Source of the DNA: ZC4RG42 sp003242425
GTDB lineage: Bacteria; Pseudomonadota; Gammaproteobacteria; Burkholderiales; SG8-39
Assembly (NCBI GenBank): GCA_937907425.1
Contig: CALCIE010000060.1
Span: 29,293-93,292 of the forward strand
DNA length: 64,000 bases
Direction of reading: 5' to 3'
The translations under genes were made by a program, and so were the position numbers. Below, in pieces: positions 20,801-27,743 of the stretch; position 1 is the stretch's first letter, and each line of letters starts with the position of its first letter. The notes under the pieces are model-generated. The model was not told where the DNA came from, did not search any database, and saw only the letters and a program-made list of their open reading frames with translations.

Positions 20801-22551
20801 AGACCTGTCTGCTGCGCGGCGCGGACGGCCGTTATCGCGAATTCCTGTCTCGCGCCGAGCCCGTGCGCGACGCCGCCGGCCGCATCGTGCAGTGGTTCGG
20901 CACCTGCACCGACATGAGCGGCGCGCGCGACGCCGAAGCGCGTTTCCGCGCGGTGGTGGAGACGACGCCGGAATGCGTGAAGATCATCGCCCGCGACGGC
21001 ACCATCCGTTACATGAACGGCGCCGGTCTGGCGATGCTGGGCGCAAGCGGACTGGAGGAGGTGCAGGGCCGGTCCTTGCCCGACTTCCTCGTGCCCGAGC
21101 ACCGCGCGGCGTGGTGGCGTCAGCATGCGCGCGTGTGCGAAGGCGAGAAGCTCGTGTGGCAGTTCGAGTTCCTGGACGCGGACGGTTCGCGCCACTGGGT
21201 GGAGACGCATGCGGTGCCGATCGTCATGGCCGACGGGCAGGTGGCGCATCTGGGCATGACCCGCGACATCAGCACTGCCAAACGCGTCGAGCGCGAGCGC
21301 GAGCAGGTGCTCGCCGCCGAACGCGCCGCGCGCGAGGAAGCCGAGCGCGTGGTGCGCATGAAGGACGAGTTCCTCGCCACACTGAGCCACGAGCTGCGCA
21401 CGCCCTTGAGCGCCATGCTTGGCTGGGCGCAACTGCTGCGCCGGCGCAAGCTGAGCCCGGAGGACACGGCCGCGGGGCTGGAGGCGATCGAGCGCAACGC
21501 CAAGGCGCAGCAGAAGCTCATCGAGGATCTGCTCGATATGAGCCGCATCGTCTCCGGCAAGGTGCATCTGGACGTGCAGCCGCTGCGGCTGCCCGAAGTG
21601 CTGCACGCGGCGCTCGACGTGGTGCGGCCGATGGCCGACGCGAAACGCATCAGCATCGAACGCGACGTCGAGCTCGACGTGCCTGCGCTCAACGGCGATC
21701 CCGGGCGCCTGCAGCAGGTGCTGTGGAACCTGCTCACCAATGCCATCAAGTTCACGCCCGCGGGCGGCCGCGTGCGGGTGACGCTGCGTCAGGAGGGCAG
21801 CGAACTGATGGTGAGCGTGGCGGACAACGGCAGCGGCATTCCGTCCAGTTTCCTGCCCTTCATCTTCGACCGCTTCCGCCAGTTCGACAGTTCCACCACG
21901 CGCAAGCACGGCGGCCTTGGCCTGGGGCTTTCGATCGTGAAGAGCCTGGTGGAGATGCACGGCGGACGTATACGCGCCGAGAGCCCGGGCGAGGGACAGG
22001 GGGCCACCTTCACCGTGCACCTGCCCATCCCGGCCGTGGCTTCCATGCCGGCGCCGCAGCGCGAGAGCGCGGACGCGGCGCAACCCGCGGACGCGGTCAG
22101 CGAAAGCGAAGCGCCTTCGCTTGCCGGACTGAAGGTACTGATCGTGGACGACGAACCGGATGCGCGCATGCTGTTGCGCCGCATCCTCGCCGAATACGAT
22201 GCCGAGGTGCTCGTCGCTTCCAATGCCGACGAAGGCCTGGAGTGCCTCAAGCGCGCCCGGCCGCAGTTGGTGGTGAGCGATATCGGCATGCCGGGCAAGG
22301 ACGGCTACCGCTTCATCAGCGAAGTTCGGGCGCTTCCCCCCGACGCGGGCGGCCGCACGCCGGCGATCGCGCTGACCGCGTTCGCCCGGGAGGAGGACCG
22401 GCGGCGCGCGCTCATGGCGGGATTCCAGTTGCACATCGCCAAACCGGTGGACCCGGTGGCGCTGGTGCTCGCCTGCGCGCGCATCGCGGAAGTGGCGGAC
22501 GGCGCATCGCGTGGGAGCGATGCGGCGGCGAAAGGGAAGCGGACGGATTGA
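17866..22551 (+). CDS. CHASE/multi-PAS/GAF hybrid sensor histidine kinase
   Basis: A 1561-residue membrane sensor kinase. Helix 1 is at about residues 30-52 and helix 2 at about 325-348, enclosing a periplasmic CHASE domain (GVAGYLAA, VQGVGYSRRV, GFLIYVPVY). Five PAS/PAC modules and one GAF domain follow (PAS about 380-490, 500-610, 620-720; GAF 735-900; PAS 905-1020, 1025-1140). HisKA has phospho-acceptor His in LSHELRTPLS, HATPase has N-, G1- and G2-box motifs (NLLTNAIKF, DNGSGIP, GGLGLGLS), and a C-terminal receiver has VDDEPDA and phospho-Asp in VVSDIGMPG. The ATG at 17866 has a weak ribosome site, so the true start may differ slightly. No cognate regulator is adjacent. Confidence 0.92.
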   Translation: MRAGPHAALRRHKERRTILARLDLPDSRRLRWVPLVVLLVGLTATALATWLLARSEAEEDRVRFLNAVQQRHDRIAERLGAYIAMLRGVAGYLAAHREPEPYEFRAYVEALELQANYPGVQGVGYSRRVAPEMVDALERRQRRQGYEGFKVWPDRPRAEYHSIVYLEPLDRRNRAAIGYDMYSEPTRAAAMARARDTGAPAVSGRVTLVQDIDAQRQPGFLIYVPVYNGREPPRTVAERRDRLDGFAYSPLRADDLFKGIFGTEAAPMVAFAIYDGPQADPMHLLYRSAPWPEQALRFATLEAFHVGGHTWTVEYRALPAFESVSGSALVPVALFVGIVLSLLLAGLSFMQAHAHAAYRTSVRALQDYREAVRHQQKLYRLAIEQVRDYAIFLVSPEGAMSSWNGGVEKVFGWGEGEFVGQPVEITFPDEDKRCAEEELRIAREQHVARNDRWQVRKDGTRFWASGITNALYDEQGRFVGYLKVMRDLTESRVQQQRIEAQEQQLRLITDTLPVLIAYIDAEQRYRFVNRVYGEWLGLPAERVLGRRIQDVVDAEVYAQLREYVERALAGEAVQYTSRLTLGGQVRDLAHTYSPDRDAQGRVVGFAAMVEDIGARKRAEERATTILESITDAFFTVDHEWRVSYVNRLAERIMNRTARGILGRTLWELFPALHGTSVEAAYRAAMDRQTPLSFEWQVAPDGLWLDVRAYPSDDGLSVYLRDITAQKRAEAERARQASTLAFMLELNELTRPLVDPEEIAAATARLLGEHLGISRCAYAEFDADEEHFTITGDYHRDVPSIVGRYTLSSFGSEIAGALRAGRIHVRERIDDAESVSAGAVHLGTEIKAYVAVPLHKGGRLVAAMAVHHREPRKWSKAEIELVRLVAARCWEALERARVERNLRESEERFRQMANSISQLAWIARPDGHMEWFNQRWYDYTGTTPEQMAHEGWHKLLHPEMLQDVLEAYEAAITEGEPFEKTCLLRGADGRYREFLSRAEPVRDAAGRIVQWFGTCTDMSGARDAEARFRAVVETTPECVKIIARDGTIRYMNGAGLAMLGASGLEEVQGRSLPDFLVPEHRAAWWRQHARVCEGEKLVWQFEFLDADGSRHWVETHAVPIVMADGQVAHLGMTRDISTAKRVEREREQVLAAERAAREEAERVVRMKDEFLATLSHELRTPLSAMLGWAQLLRRRKLSPEDTAAGLEAIERNAKAQQKLIEDLLDMSRIVSGKVHLDVQPLRLPEVLHAALDVVRPMADAKRISIERDVELDVPALNGDPGRLQQVLWNLLTNAIKFTPAGGRVRVTLRQEGSELMVSVADNGSGIPSSFLPFIFDRFRQFDSSTTRKHGGLGLGLSIVKSLVEMHGGRIRAESPGEGQGATFTVHLPIPAVASMPAPQRESADAAQPADAVSESEAPSLAGLKVLIVDDEPDARMLLRRILAEYDAEVLVASNADEGLECLKRARPQLVVSDIGMPGKDGYRFISEVRALPPDAGGRTPAIALTAFAREEDRRRALMAGFQLHIAKPVDPVALVLACARIAEVADGASRGSDAAAKGKRTD

Positions 22552-22581
22552 CGGACGCGGGACGGCGGCGCGAAGCGCGGT

Positions 22582-23847
22582 CTAGACCAGACCGTCCATC
22601 ACCTGCACGCTTACCAGTTCGCCCGGTTGCACGCTGCCGCGCTCGTGTTCCAGCACGATGAAACAATTCGCTTCCGACATGGAGCGCAACACGCCCGAGC
22701 CTTGGGAGCCGGTGACGCGCACCTGCCAGCGGCCGCCCTCGCAGTACAGGATGCCGCGCTGGAATTCGGTGCGGCCGGGGCGTTTGCGCATCGCGCTGGC
22801 ACAGGGCACTTGCAAAAGCGGCACGCGGAAATCGCCGCCGCGGCCCGCGAGCGTGAAGAGCGCGTCGCGCACGAACTGATAGAAGGTCACCATCACCGCG
22901 ACCGGGTTTCCGGGCAGGCCGAAGAACCAGGCTTTGCCGATCCGGCCGAAGGCCATCGGCCGTCCCGGTTTCATGGCGATTTTCCAGAACAGCACTTCGC
23001 CGAGGCGCTCCAGCAGTTCGCGCGTGTAATCCGCTTCGCCCACCGAGACGCCGCCGGAAGTGATGACCACGTCGGCGTGCGCGCTCGCCTGCAGGAACGC
23101 CTGCTCCAGACTCGCGCGGTCGTCGCGCACCACGCCCATGTCGATCAGCTCCGCCCCCATGCGCGCGAGCATGCCGTAGAGCGTGTAGCGGTTGGAGTCG
23201 TAGACCTCGCCTTCCTTCAGCACCGAACCCACCGAGGCGAGCTCGTCGCCGGTGGAGAAGAAGGCCACGCGCAGGCGGCGCCGCACCGCCACTTCCGCCA
23301 TGCCGAGCGAGGCCATCAGGCCCAGCTCTGCGGGACGTACCAGGGTGCCCGCCTTAAGCGCCGGTTTGCCAGAGGCGAGGTCTTCGCCCGCGCTGCGGAC
23401 GTTCTGGCCCGGCTTTTCGCCCGGCGGCACGATCACGACGTCGCCGTCGCGGTCCACCACTTCCTGGATGACCACCGTGTCGGTGCCGCGCGGCATGACC
23501 GCGCCGGTCATGATGCGCACGCACTCGCCGGGCTTCACTTCGCCTTCGTAGGCGCGGCCGGCGTAGGCCACGCCCACTTCGCGCAGGCGCGTCTCGCAAT
23601 CCGGCTTCAGGTCCGCGCCGCGCAGCGCATAGCCGTCCATCGCCGAGTTGTCGTGCGCAGGCACGTCGATGGGGGAGATCACGTCTTCGGCCAGGATGCG
23701 GCCCAGGCTGCTGCGCACCGCGACGCGCTCCACGCCCTCGATGGGCGAGAGACAGGCGAGAATGGCTTCGCGCGCCTTCTCGACCGTGAGCGCGTCGGGG
23801 TCGTAATCGTCCATGCAGCTGATGATTTTCTTTTTGATGTCGTTCAT
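22582..23847 (-). CDS. moeA: Molybdopterin molybdenumtransferase MoeA
   Basis: MoeA inserts molybdate into adenylylated molybdopterin, completing Moco. It has 421 residues from the ATG at 23847 (MNDIKKKII). Motifs seen are HDNSAMDGYAL, VMPRGTDTVVIQE, STGDELASVG, SGGVSVGEADY and GLPGNPVAVMVTF. An in-frame ATG at 23871 overlaps the mobA stop as ATGA and would add eight residues (MTHSNGDA); translational coupling makes it a serious alternative. It is the fourth gene of the leftward moaA-fdhD-mobA-moeA block and converges on the hybrid kinase with 30 bases between stops. Confidence 0.95.
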   Translation of the reverse strand: MNDIKKKIISCMDDYDPDALTVEKAREAILACLSPIEGVERVAVRSSLGRILAEDVISPIDVPAHDNSAMDGYALRGADLKPDCETRLREVGVAYAGRAYEGEVKPGECVRIMTGAVMPRGTDTVVIQEVVDRDGDVVIVPPGEKPGQNVRSAGEDLASGKPALKAGTLVRPAELGLMASLGMAEVAVRRRLRVAFFSTGDELASVGSVLKEGEVYDSNRYTLYGMLARMGAELIDMGVVRDDRASLEQAFLQASAHADVVITSGGVSVGEADYTRELLERLGEVLFWKIAMKPGRPMAFGRIGKAWFFGLPGNPVAVMVTFYQFVRDALFTLAGRGGDFRVPLLQVPCASAMRKRPGRTEFQRGILYCEGGRWQVRVTGSQGSGVLRSMSEANCFIVLEHERGSVQPGELVSVQVMDGLV

Positions 23848-23867
23848 GGCGTCACCGTTGCTGTGCG

Positions 23868-24458
23868 TCATGCGCGCTGTTCGTGCTCGCGCAGTTCCTC
23901 GCGTGTGTTGATGTTGCTGAAGGCCTCGGCCTCGTCGTCGAAAGGCACTTCGACGACCTTGAGCGTGGCGTACCAGGCGTCGATCTTGCGCCCGCCGTTT
24001 TGCAGAAAAGCTTCCAGGTGCGGCAGTACCGCCGTGCGCACCAGCGCGAACACCGGATGCGGCTGGTCGCCGGTCTTGGCTACCGCAAGGTCGGCATTCG
24101 CCTCGGTCGCGGCGCGATGGAGACGCGCCTGCAGGTCCATGGGCAGGAAGGGCGAATCGCAGGGCACCGTCAGCACGTAGGGCCGCGCGGCGCGCTTCAG
24201 TCCCGCGTGCAGGCCGGCGAGGGGACCCGCAAAACCGCCGATCTCGTCGCCGAACACCGGATGACCGTAACGCGCATACACCTCCTGGTTCTGGTTGGCG
24301 TTGATGAGGATGTCGGCCACCTGCGGCGCGAGCCGTTCCAGCACCCATTCCACCATCGGCCGCTCGCGCAGCAATTGCAGGCCCTTGTCCACGCCGCCCA
24401 TGCGGCGGCCCTGGCCGCCGGCCAGGACGAGTCCGGTGGTGTCGTTCACGCCGTTCAC
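23868..24458 (-). CDS. mobA: Molybdenum cofactor guanylyltransferase MobA
   Basis: MobA attaches GMP to Moco to make the bis-MGD cofactor that DMSO-reductase-family enzymes such as both formate dehydrogenases here require. It has 196 residues. The N-terminal nucleotide-binding motif LVLAGGQGRRMGGVDKG and the DSPFLP motif are intact. No ATG is near the N-terminus; the GTG at 24458 overlaps the fdhD stop as GTGA and fits the family start. A second GTG three codons on is possible. It lies between fdhD and moeA in a tightly coupled operon. Confidence 0.94.
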   Translation of the reverse strand: MNGVNDTTGLVLAGGQGRRMGGVDKGLQLLRERPMVEWVLERLAPQVADILINANQNQEVYARYGHPVFGDEIGGFAGPLAGLHAGLKRAARPYVLTVPCDSPFLPMDLQARLHRAATEANADLAVAKTGDQPHPVFALVRTAVLPHLEAFLQNGGRKIDAWYATLKVVEVPFDDEAEAFSNINTREELREHEQRA

Positions 24459-25291
24459 GCCAGCATCGTCGGCATGCTGGTCTTGAGGAACCGATGCCGG
24501 CCGGTGAAGAGCAGATAGTGCTTGTTGTAGGCGCGGCCGAACATGGTCATGTTGACCTTGTTCGCCACTTCCCAGCCCATGCGCGTGAGGCCAGAGCGCG
24601 AGACGAGGAAAGGAATGCGCATCTGCGCCGCCTTGATCACCATTTCCGAGGTGAGGCGGCCCGTGGTGTAGAAGATCTTGTCGGAGCCGTCCACGTCGTC
24701 GAGCCACATCTGCCCGGCGATGGCGTCGACGGCGTTGTGGCGGCCGACGTCCTCGATGAAATAGATCACTTCGCTCGCACCGTCGCCGTTGGTGAGGAGC
24801 GCGCAGCCGTGCACCGCACCCGCGGCCTTGTACACCGTCTCGCGCTTGCGCACCGCGTCGAGCGCCGCCCACAGCGTGTCTTCGCGCAGTTGCACGTCGT
24901 CGCGCAGCCTGATGCTGTCGATTTCCTCCATCAGATCGCCGAACACCGTGCCCTGGCCGCAGCCGGTGGTGACGGTGCGTTTCTCCATCTTACGGTCGAG
25001 GTCGGCGATGCCCTGACGCGTGGTGACAGCGACCGAGTTGGTCTCCCAGTCGACCTGCACCGCGGCGATCTCGTCGATCGAACGTACCAGCCGCTGGTTG
25101 CGCAGATAGCCGATGGCGAGCGCTTCCGGCGCCTGGCCCAGGGTCATGAGCGTCAGGATCTCGCGCTTGTCGAGGTAGAGCGTGAGCGGATTCTCGCCGG
25201 CGATGGAAGTGCGCAGCACTTCGCCGAACTCGTTCATCGCCTCAACCTCGAACGTGAGCGGACAGGTGGCGTGCGTGATGCTCGGTTTCAT
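24455..25291 (-). CDS. fdhD: FdhD-type sulfurtransferase, first paralogue, single-Cys motif
   Basis: FdhD passes sulfur from IscS to Moco of formate dehydrogenases and is needed for their activity. It has 278 residues, with the family motifs GYLRNQRLV, EDVGRHNAVDA and FYTTGRLTSEMV. In E. coli the conserved CxxC loop has two Cys; here it reads TTGCGQGT, with Cys111 present and Gly at the second position. The second paralogue in this window (62205-63059) has both Cys. It overlaps mobA and is near the FDH-1 operon, so it probably serves FDH-1; this pairing is inference. Confidence 0.93.
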   Translation of the reverse strand: MKPSITHATCPLTFEVEAMNEFGEVLRTSIAGENPLTLYLDKREILTLMTLGQAPEALAIGYLRNQRLVRSIDEIAAVQVDWETNSVAVTTRQGIADLDRKMEKRTVTTGCGQGTVFGDLMEEIDSIRLRDDVQLREDTLWAALDAVRKRETVYKAAGAVHGCALLTNGDGASEVIYFIEDVGRHNAVDAIAGQMWLDDVDGSDKIFYTTGRLTSEMVIKAAQMRIPFLVSRSGLTRMGWEVANKVNMTMFGRAYNKHYLLFTGRHRFLKTSMPTMLA

Positions 25292-25318
25292 GGCTTTCCC
25301 GTGTCGGGGCGGAGCGCG

Positions 25319-26404
25319 CTATCCGCCGATGTAGGACATCTCGATTTTCTGCATGCGCGCCGTTTCCTTGGTGCGAATCTCGGAATAGCGATCGCTGCGC
25401 GCCTGCCAGATGGCGGCGATGGCGTCGGCGATTTCCTCGTCGCTCGCGCCGCCGCGCAGCAGCGCGCGGAAGTCGTAGCCGGCGCTGGCGAACAGACAGG
25501 TGTAGAGCTTGCCTTCGGTCGACAGCCGCGCGCGCGTGCAGGTACCGCAGAAGGCCTGCGTCACCGAGGAGATGACGCCGATCTCGCCGCCGCCGTCGCG
25601 ATAGCGCCAGCGTTGCGCGACCTCGCCCTCGTAGTTCGGGTCGATGGGCTCCAGCGGCATTTCGGCGTCGATGCGGCGGATCACTTCGGCCGAGGGCACC
25701 ACGTCGTCCATGCGCCAGCCGTTGGTGGCGCCCACGTCCATGAATTCGATGAAGCGCAGGATGTGCCCGCTGCCCTTGAAACGGCGCGCCATGTCGACGA
25801 TGCAATGATCGTTGACGCCGCGTTTCACCACCATGTTGATCTTGACCGGCGTGAGACCCGCGGCCGCGGCCGCCTCGATGCCTTCCAGCACCTTGGCGAC
25901 CGGGAATTCGACGTCATTGATGGCCTGGAACACCGCGTCGTCGAGCGAATCGAGGCTCACGGTGACGCGATCGAGCCCCGCGTCCTTGAGCGCGCGCGCT
26001 TTGCGCGCGAGCAGGGAGCCGTTGGTGGTGAGCGTGAGCTCCAGACCGCCGATGTCCGCCAGCATTTCGATCAGGCGTTCGATGTTGCGGCGGAGCAGCG
26101 GCTCGCCCCCGGTCAGCCGGATCTTGCGCACGCCATGCTGCTTGAACAGCCGCGCGAGCCGCACGATCTCCTCGAACGTCAGCACTTCCGAGTGCGGCAG
26201 GAAGGGGTGGTCCTTGCCGAAGACCTCCTTCGGCATGCAATAGGTGCAGCGAAAGTTGCAGCGGTCGGTGACCGAGATGCGCAGGTCGTGCAGGCGCCGC
26301 TGGCGCGTATCGCGCAAAGGTTCGCCGGGCGCGCGCAATACCCGCGCGCGCGGTATGGTCTTGTCGCGCCGGATATCGCGGATGGGAATGACTCGATTGC
26401 TCAT
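25319..26404 (-). CDS. moaA: GTP 3',8-cyclase MoaA
   Basis: Radical SAM enzyme for the first step of molybdopterin synthesis. It has 361 residues. The N-terminal radical SAM cluster is in DRCNFRCTYCMP (CxxxCxxC); the SAM-binding motif is LTGGEPLLR; the C-terminal second [4Fe-4S] cluster uses FCGTCTRARLS and a later Cys in LYTCLF; and the C-terminus ends in the activating GG pair (SYIGG). The ATG at 26404 (MSNRVIPI) is preferred over an upstream one at 26464. It is first in the leftward Moco/FDH maturation block, divergent from the DUF3305 gene. moaC, moaD and moaE are not in the window. Confidence 0.95.
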   Translation of the reverse strand: MSNRVIPIRDIRRDKTIPRARVLRAPGEPLRDTRQRRLHDLRISVTDRCNFRCTYCMPKEVFGKDHPFLPHSEVLTFEEIVRLARLFKQHGVRKIRLTGGEPLLRRNIERLIEMLADIGGLELTLTTNGSLLARKARALKDAGLDRVTVSLDSLDDAVFQAINDVEFPVAKVLEGIEAAAAAGLTPVKINMVVKRGVNDHCIVDMARRFKGSGHILRFIEFMDVGATNGWRMDDVVPSAEVIRRIDAEMPLEPIDPNYEGEVAQRWRYRDGGGEIGVISSVTQAFCGTCTRARLSTEGKLYTCLFASAGYDFRALLRGGASDEEIADAIAAIWQARSDRYSEIRTKETARMQKIEMSYIGG

Positions 26405-26504
26405 GGCGCCTCGGCACCGCATTTGTACAAGGCCATGCCGCCGTGCTTGCTTCGCTTTGTGCACTGGAGGATCATGACCGCCACCGCCATTTTAAGCCAC
26501 GGGC

Positions 26505-26972
26505 ATGGACAGAACGAGTTTCGCGATGGGCGTGGTAATGGAACGCCGCATCCTCGCCAATCGCTGGCAGACCGAGCAATGGGTGCCGATCGCCGTCGAT
26601 ACCGATGCAGCGGAATCGGCGCCGCCGCAGCTGATCTATAAGGACATGTCCTGCGAGCGTTGGTTGCACCCCGGACTCGAAATGCGTCTTTATCGGGACG
26701 AGGCCGAAGGCTATTTTCTCAACTGCAGCACGGCACAGCCGGTGGTGTTCGTGTCCTGGCGCATGGAGGAGGACCGGGCGCGGCCCTGGCTGATCACCGC
26801 CAGCTACAACGAGGCGTCGCGTCTGCTCGATGCCGGCGAGCAGGTCGAAGGGGTGCCGATGCCGGAGCCGGTCTTGCGGGACGTTTCGGCTTACGTGCAG
26901 CTGCACTACAGGCCGCAGCCGAAGAAGCGGATCCGTCCGCCTTCATTCAGAGGAGCGCGTCGGGACGAATGA
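26505..26972 (+). CDS. DUF3305 domain protein
   Basis: A 155-residue protein of unknown function, recognised as DUF3305 by its pattern (VMERRILANRWQTEQWVPIAV, MRLYRDEAEGYFLNC, PWLITASYNEASRLLD). No signal peptide or membrane helix is evident, so it should be cytoplasmic. The gene is coupled to the DUF3306 gene by an ATGA overlap. The pair is regularly found beside membrane-bound formate dehydrogenase operons in proteobacteria, so a maturation or regulatory role for FDH-1 is plausible but unproven. Confidence 0.85.
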   Translation: MDRTSFAMGVVMERRILANRWQTEQWVPIAVDTDAAESAPPQLIYKDMSCERWLHPGLEMRLYRDEAEGYFLNCSTAQPVVFVSWRMEEDRARPWLITASYNEASRLLDAGEQVEGVPMPEPVLRDVSAYVQLHYRPQPKKRIRPPSFRGARRDE

Positions 26973-27610
26973 GCGACGAGACTTTTCTTGCACGCTGGAT
27001 GCGCCGCAAGGCCGCGGCGCGCAAAGGGGCCGAAGTGCCCGCGGAAGAACGGGAGCCGCGCGAGCCCGCCATGGCGCCGGCTGTGTCTACGCCTGTGGCG
27101 GCATCCGAAACCGCTGCGCCGCCGGCGCAGCCCGCATCCGGGACTTCGCCGGGCGAGGGCGAGCAGACTGCGCAGTCCGAGTTGCCCCCGCTGGAGGAAT
27201 TGCGCGGCATCGCCTCGGAGTACCGTGACTTCATGCGTCCCGAGGTCGACAAAGAGACGCGTATGGCGGCGTTGAAGCGGCTGTTCCACGATCCGCATTT
27301 CAACCGCATGGACGGGCTGGACGTCTATATCGACGACTACACCCAACCCGATCCCATTCCGCCTGCCATGCTGGCCGGGCTGCAGCACGCCCGCTCGCTG
27401 CTGTTCGACGAGCCGATCCCGCAAGCGCCTGTCGGCGAATCGACAGCGGCCGGCGAGACATCGGCCGAAACCACCGGTACCGAAGCAGACACTACGGCTG
27501 CGGGCCCGGAAATCCGCGCAAGTGAGGACAGCCCGGTAGCGAATGAAGGGGCGGAAGACGGCGGCAAGGACCACGCCGCGACTGTGAAAGAATCCAGCCG
27601 GCCTACCTGA
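26969..27610 (+). CDS. DUF3306 domain protein
   Basis: A 213-residue protein of unknown function. An N-terminal basic helix (MSDETFLARWMRRKAAARKG) leads into a Pro/Ala/Glu-rich linker, then the conserved DUF3306 core at about residues 72-150 (ELRGIASEYRDFMRPEVD, ALKRLFHDPHFNRMDGLDVYIDDY), and a low-complexity acidic, Thr-rich tail. No export signal is seen. The start at 26969 overlaps the DUF3305 stop. It lies just before the FDH-1 promoter and is presumed to act with the DUF3305 protein. Confidence 0.85.
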   Translation: MSDETFLARWMRRKAAARKGAEVPAEEREPREPAMAPAVSTPVAASETAAPPAQPASGTSPGEGEQTAQSELPPLEELRGIASEYRDFMRPEVDKETRMAALKRLFHDPHFNRMDGLDVYIDDYTQPDPIPPAMLAGLQHARSLLFDEPIPQAPVGESTAAGETSAETTGTEADTTAAGPEIRASEDSPVANEGAEDGGKDHAATVKESSRPT

Positions 27611-27678
27611 TGCCACCAGATGGTCGCTTACCCGGTTGTCCGCTCATAAACAATATTTTTGTGGCATTGAGATTTTAT

Positions 27679-27706
27679 TGGACCAATTACGCATTAGTGC
27701 TATGCT
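27679..27706 (+). promoter_or_regulatory. Candidate promoter of the FDH-1 operon
   Basis: TTGGAC (27679-27684) and TATGCT (27701-27706) are 17 bases apart, and TG at 27698-27699 is in extended -10 position. The -35 match is poor (3 of 6), so activation would probably be needed. The -10 lies inside the inverted repeat listed next. The transcript would start about 27713, some 30 bases before the polyferredoxin ATG. Confidence 0.45.
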
Positions 27707-27723
27707 GTGTACGACATAGCACT
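27696..27723. promoter_or_regulatory. Inverted-repeat operator candidate upstream of FDH-1
   Basis: AGTGCTATG (27696-27704) and CATAGCACT (27715-27723) form a perfect nine-base inverted repeat with a 10-base spacer. The inner elements TATGCTG and CATAGCA recur upstream of fdsGBACD at 57243-57259 with a shorter spacer. It overlaps the proposed -10 region, as a regulator site would. The binding protein is unknown; FdsR is one candidate. Confidence 0.6.
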
Positions 27724-27743
27724 TCTGTGCGACAGAGAAAGGG

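Noticed and set aside
27661..27700. Sigma-54 type promoter before the FDH-1 operon
   Set aside because: TGGCATTG and GG...GC elements occur, but spacing (nine instead of ten bases between GG and GC) and flanking bases do not fit.
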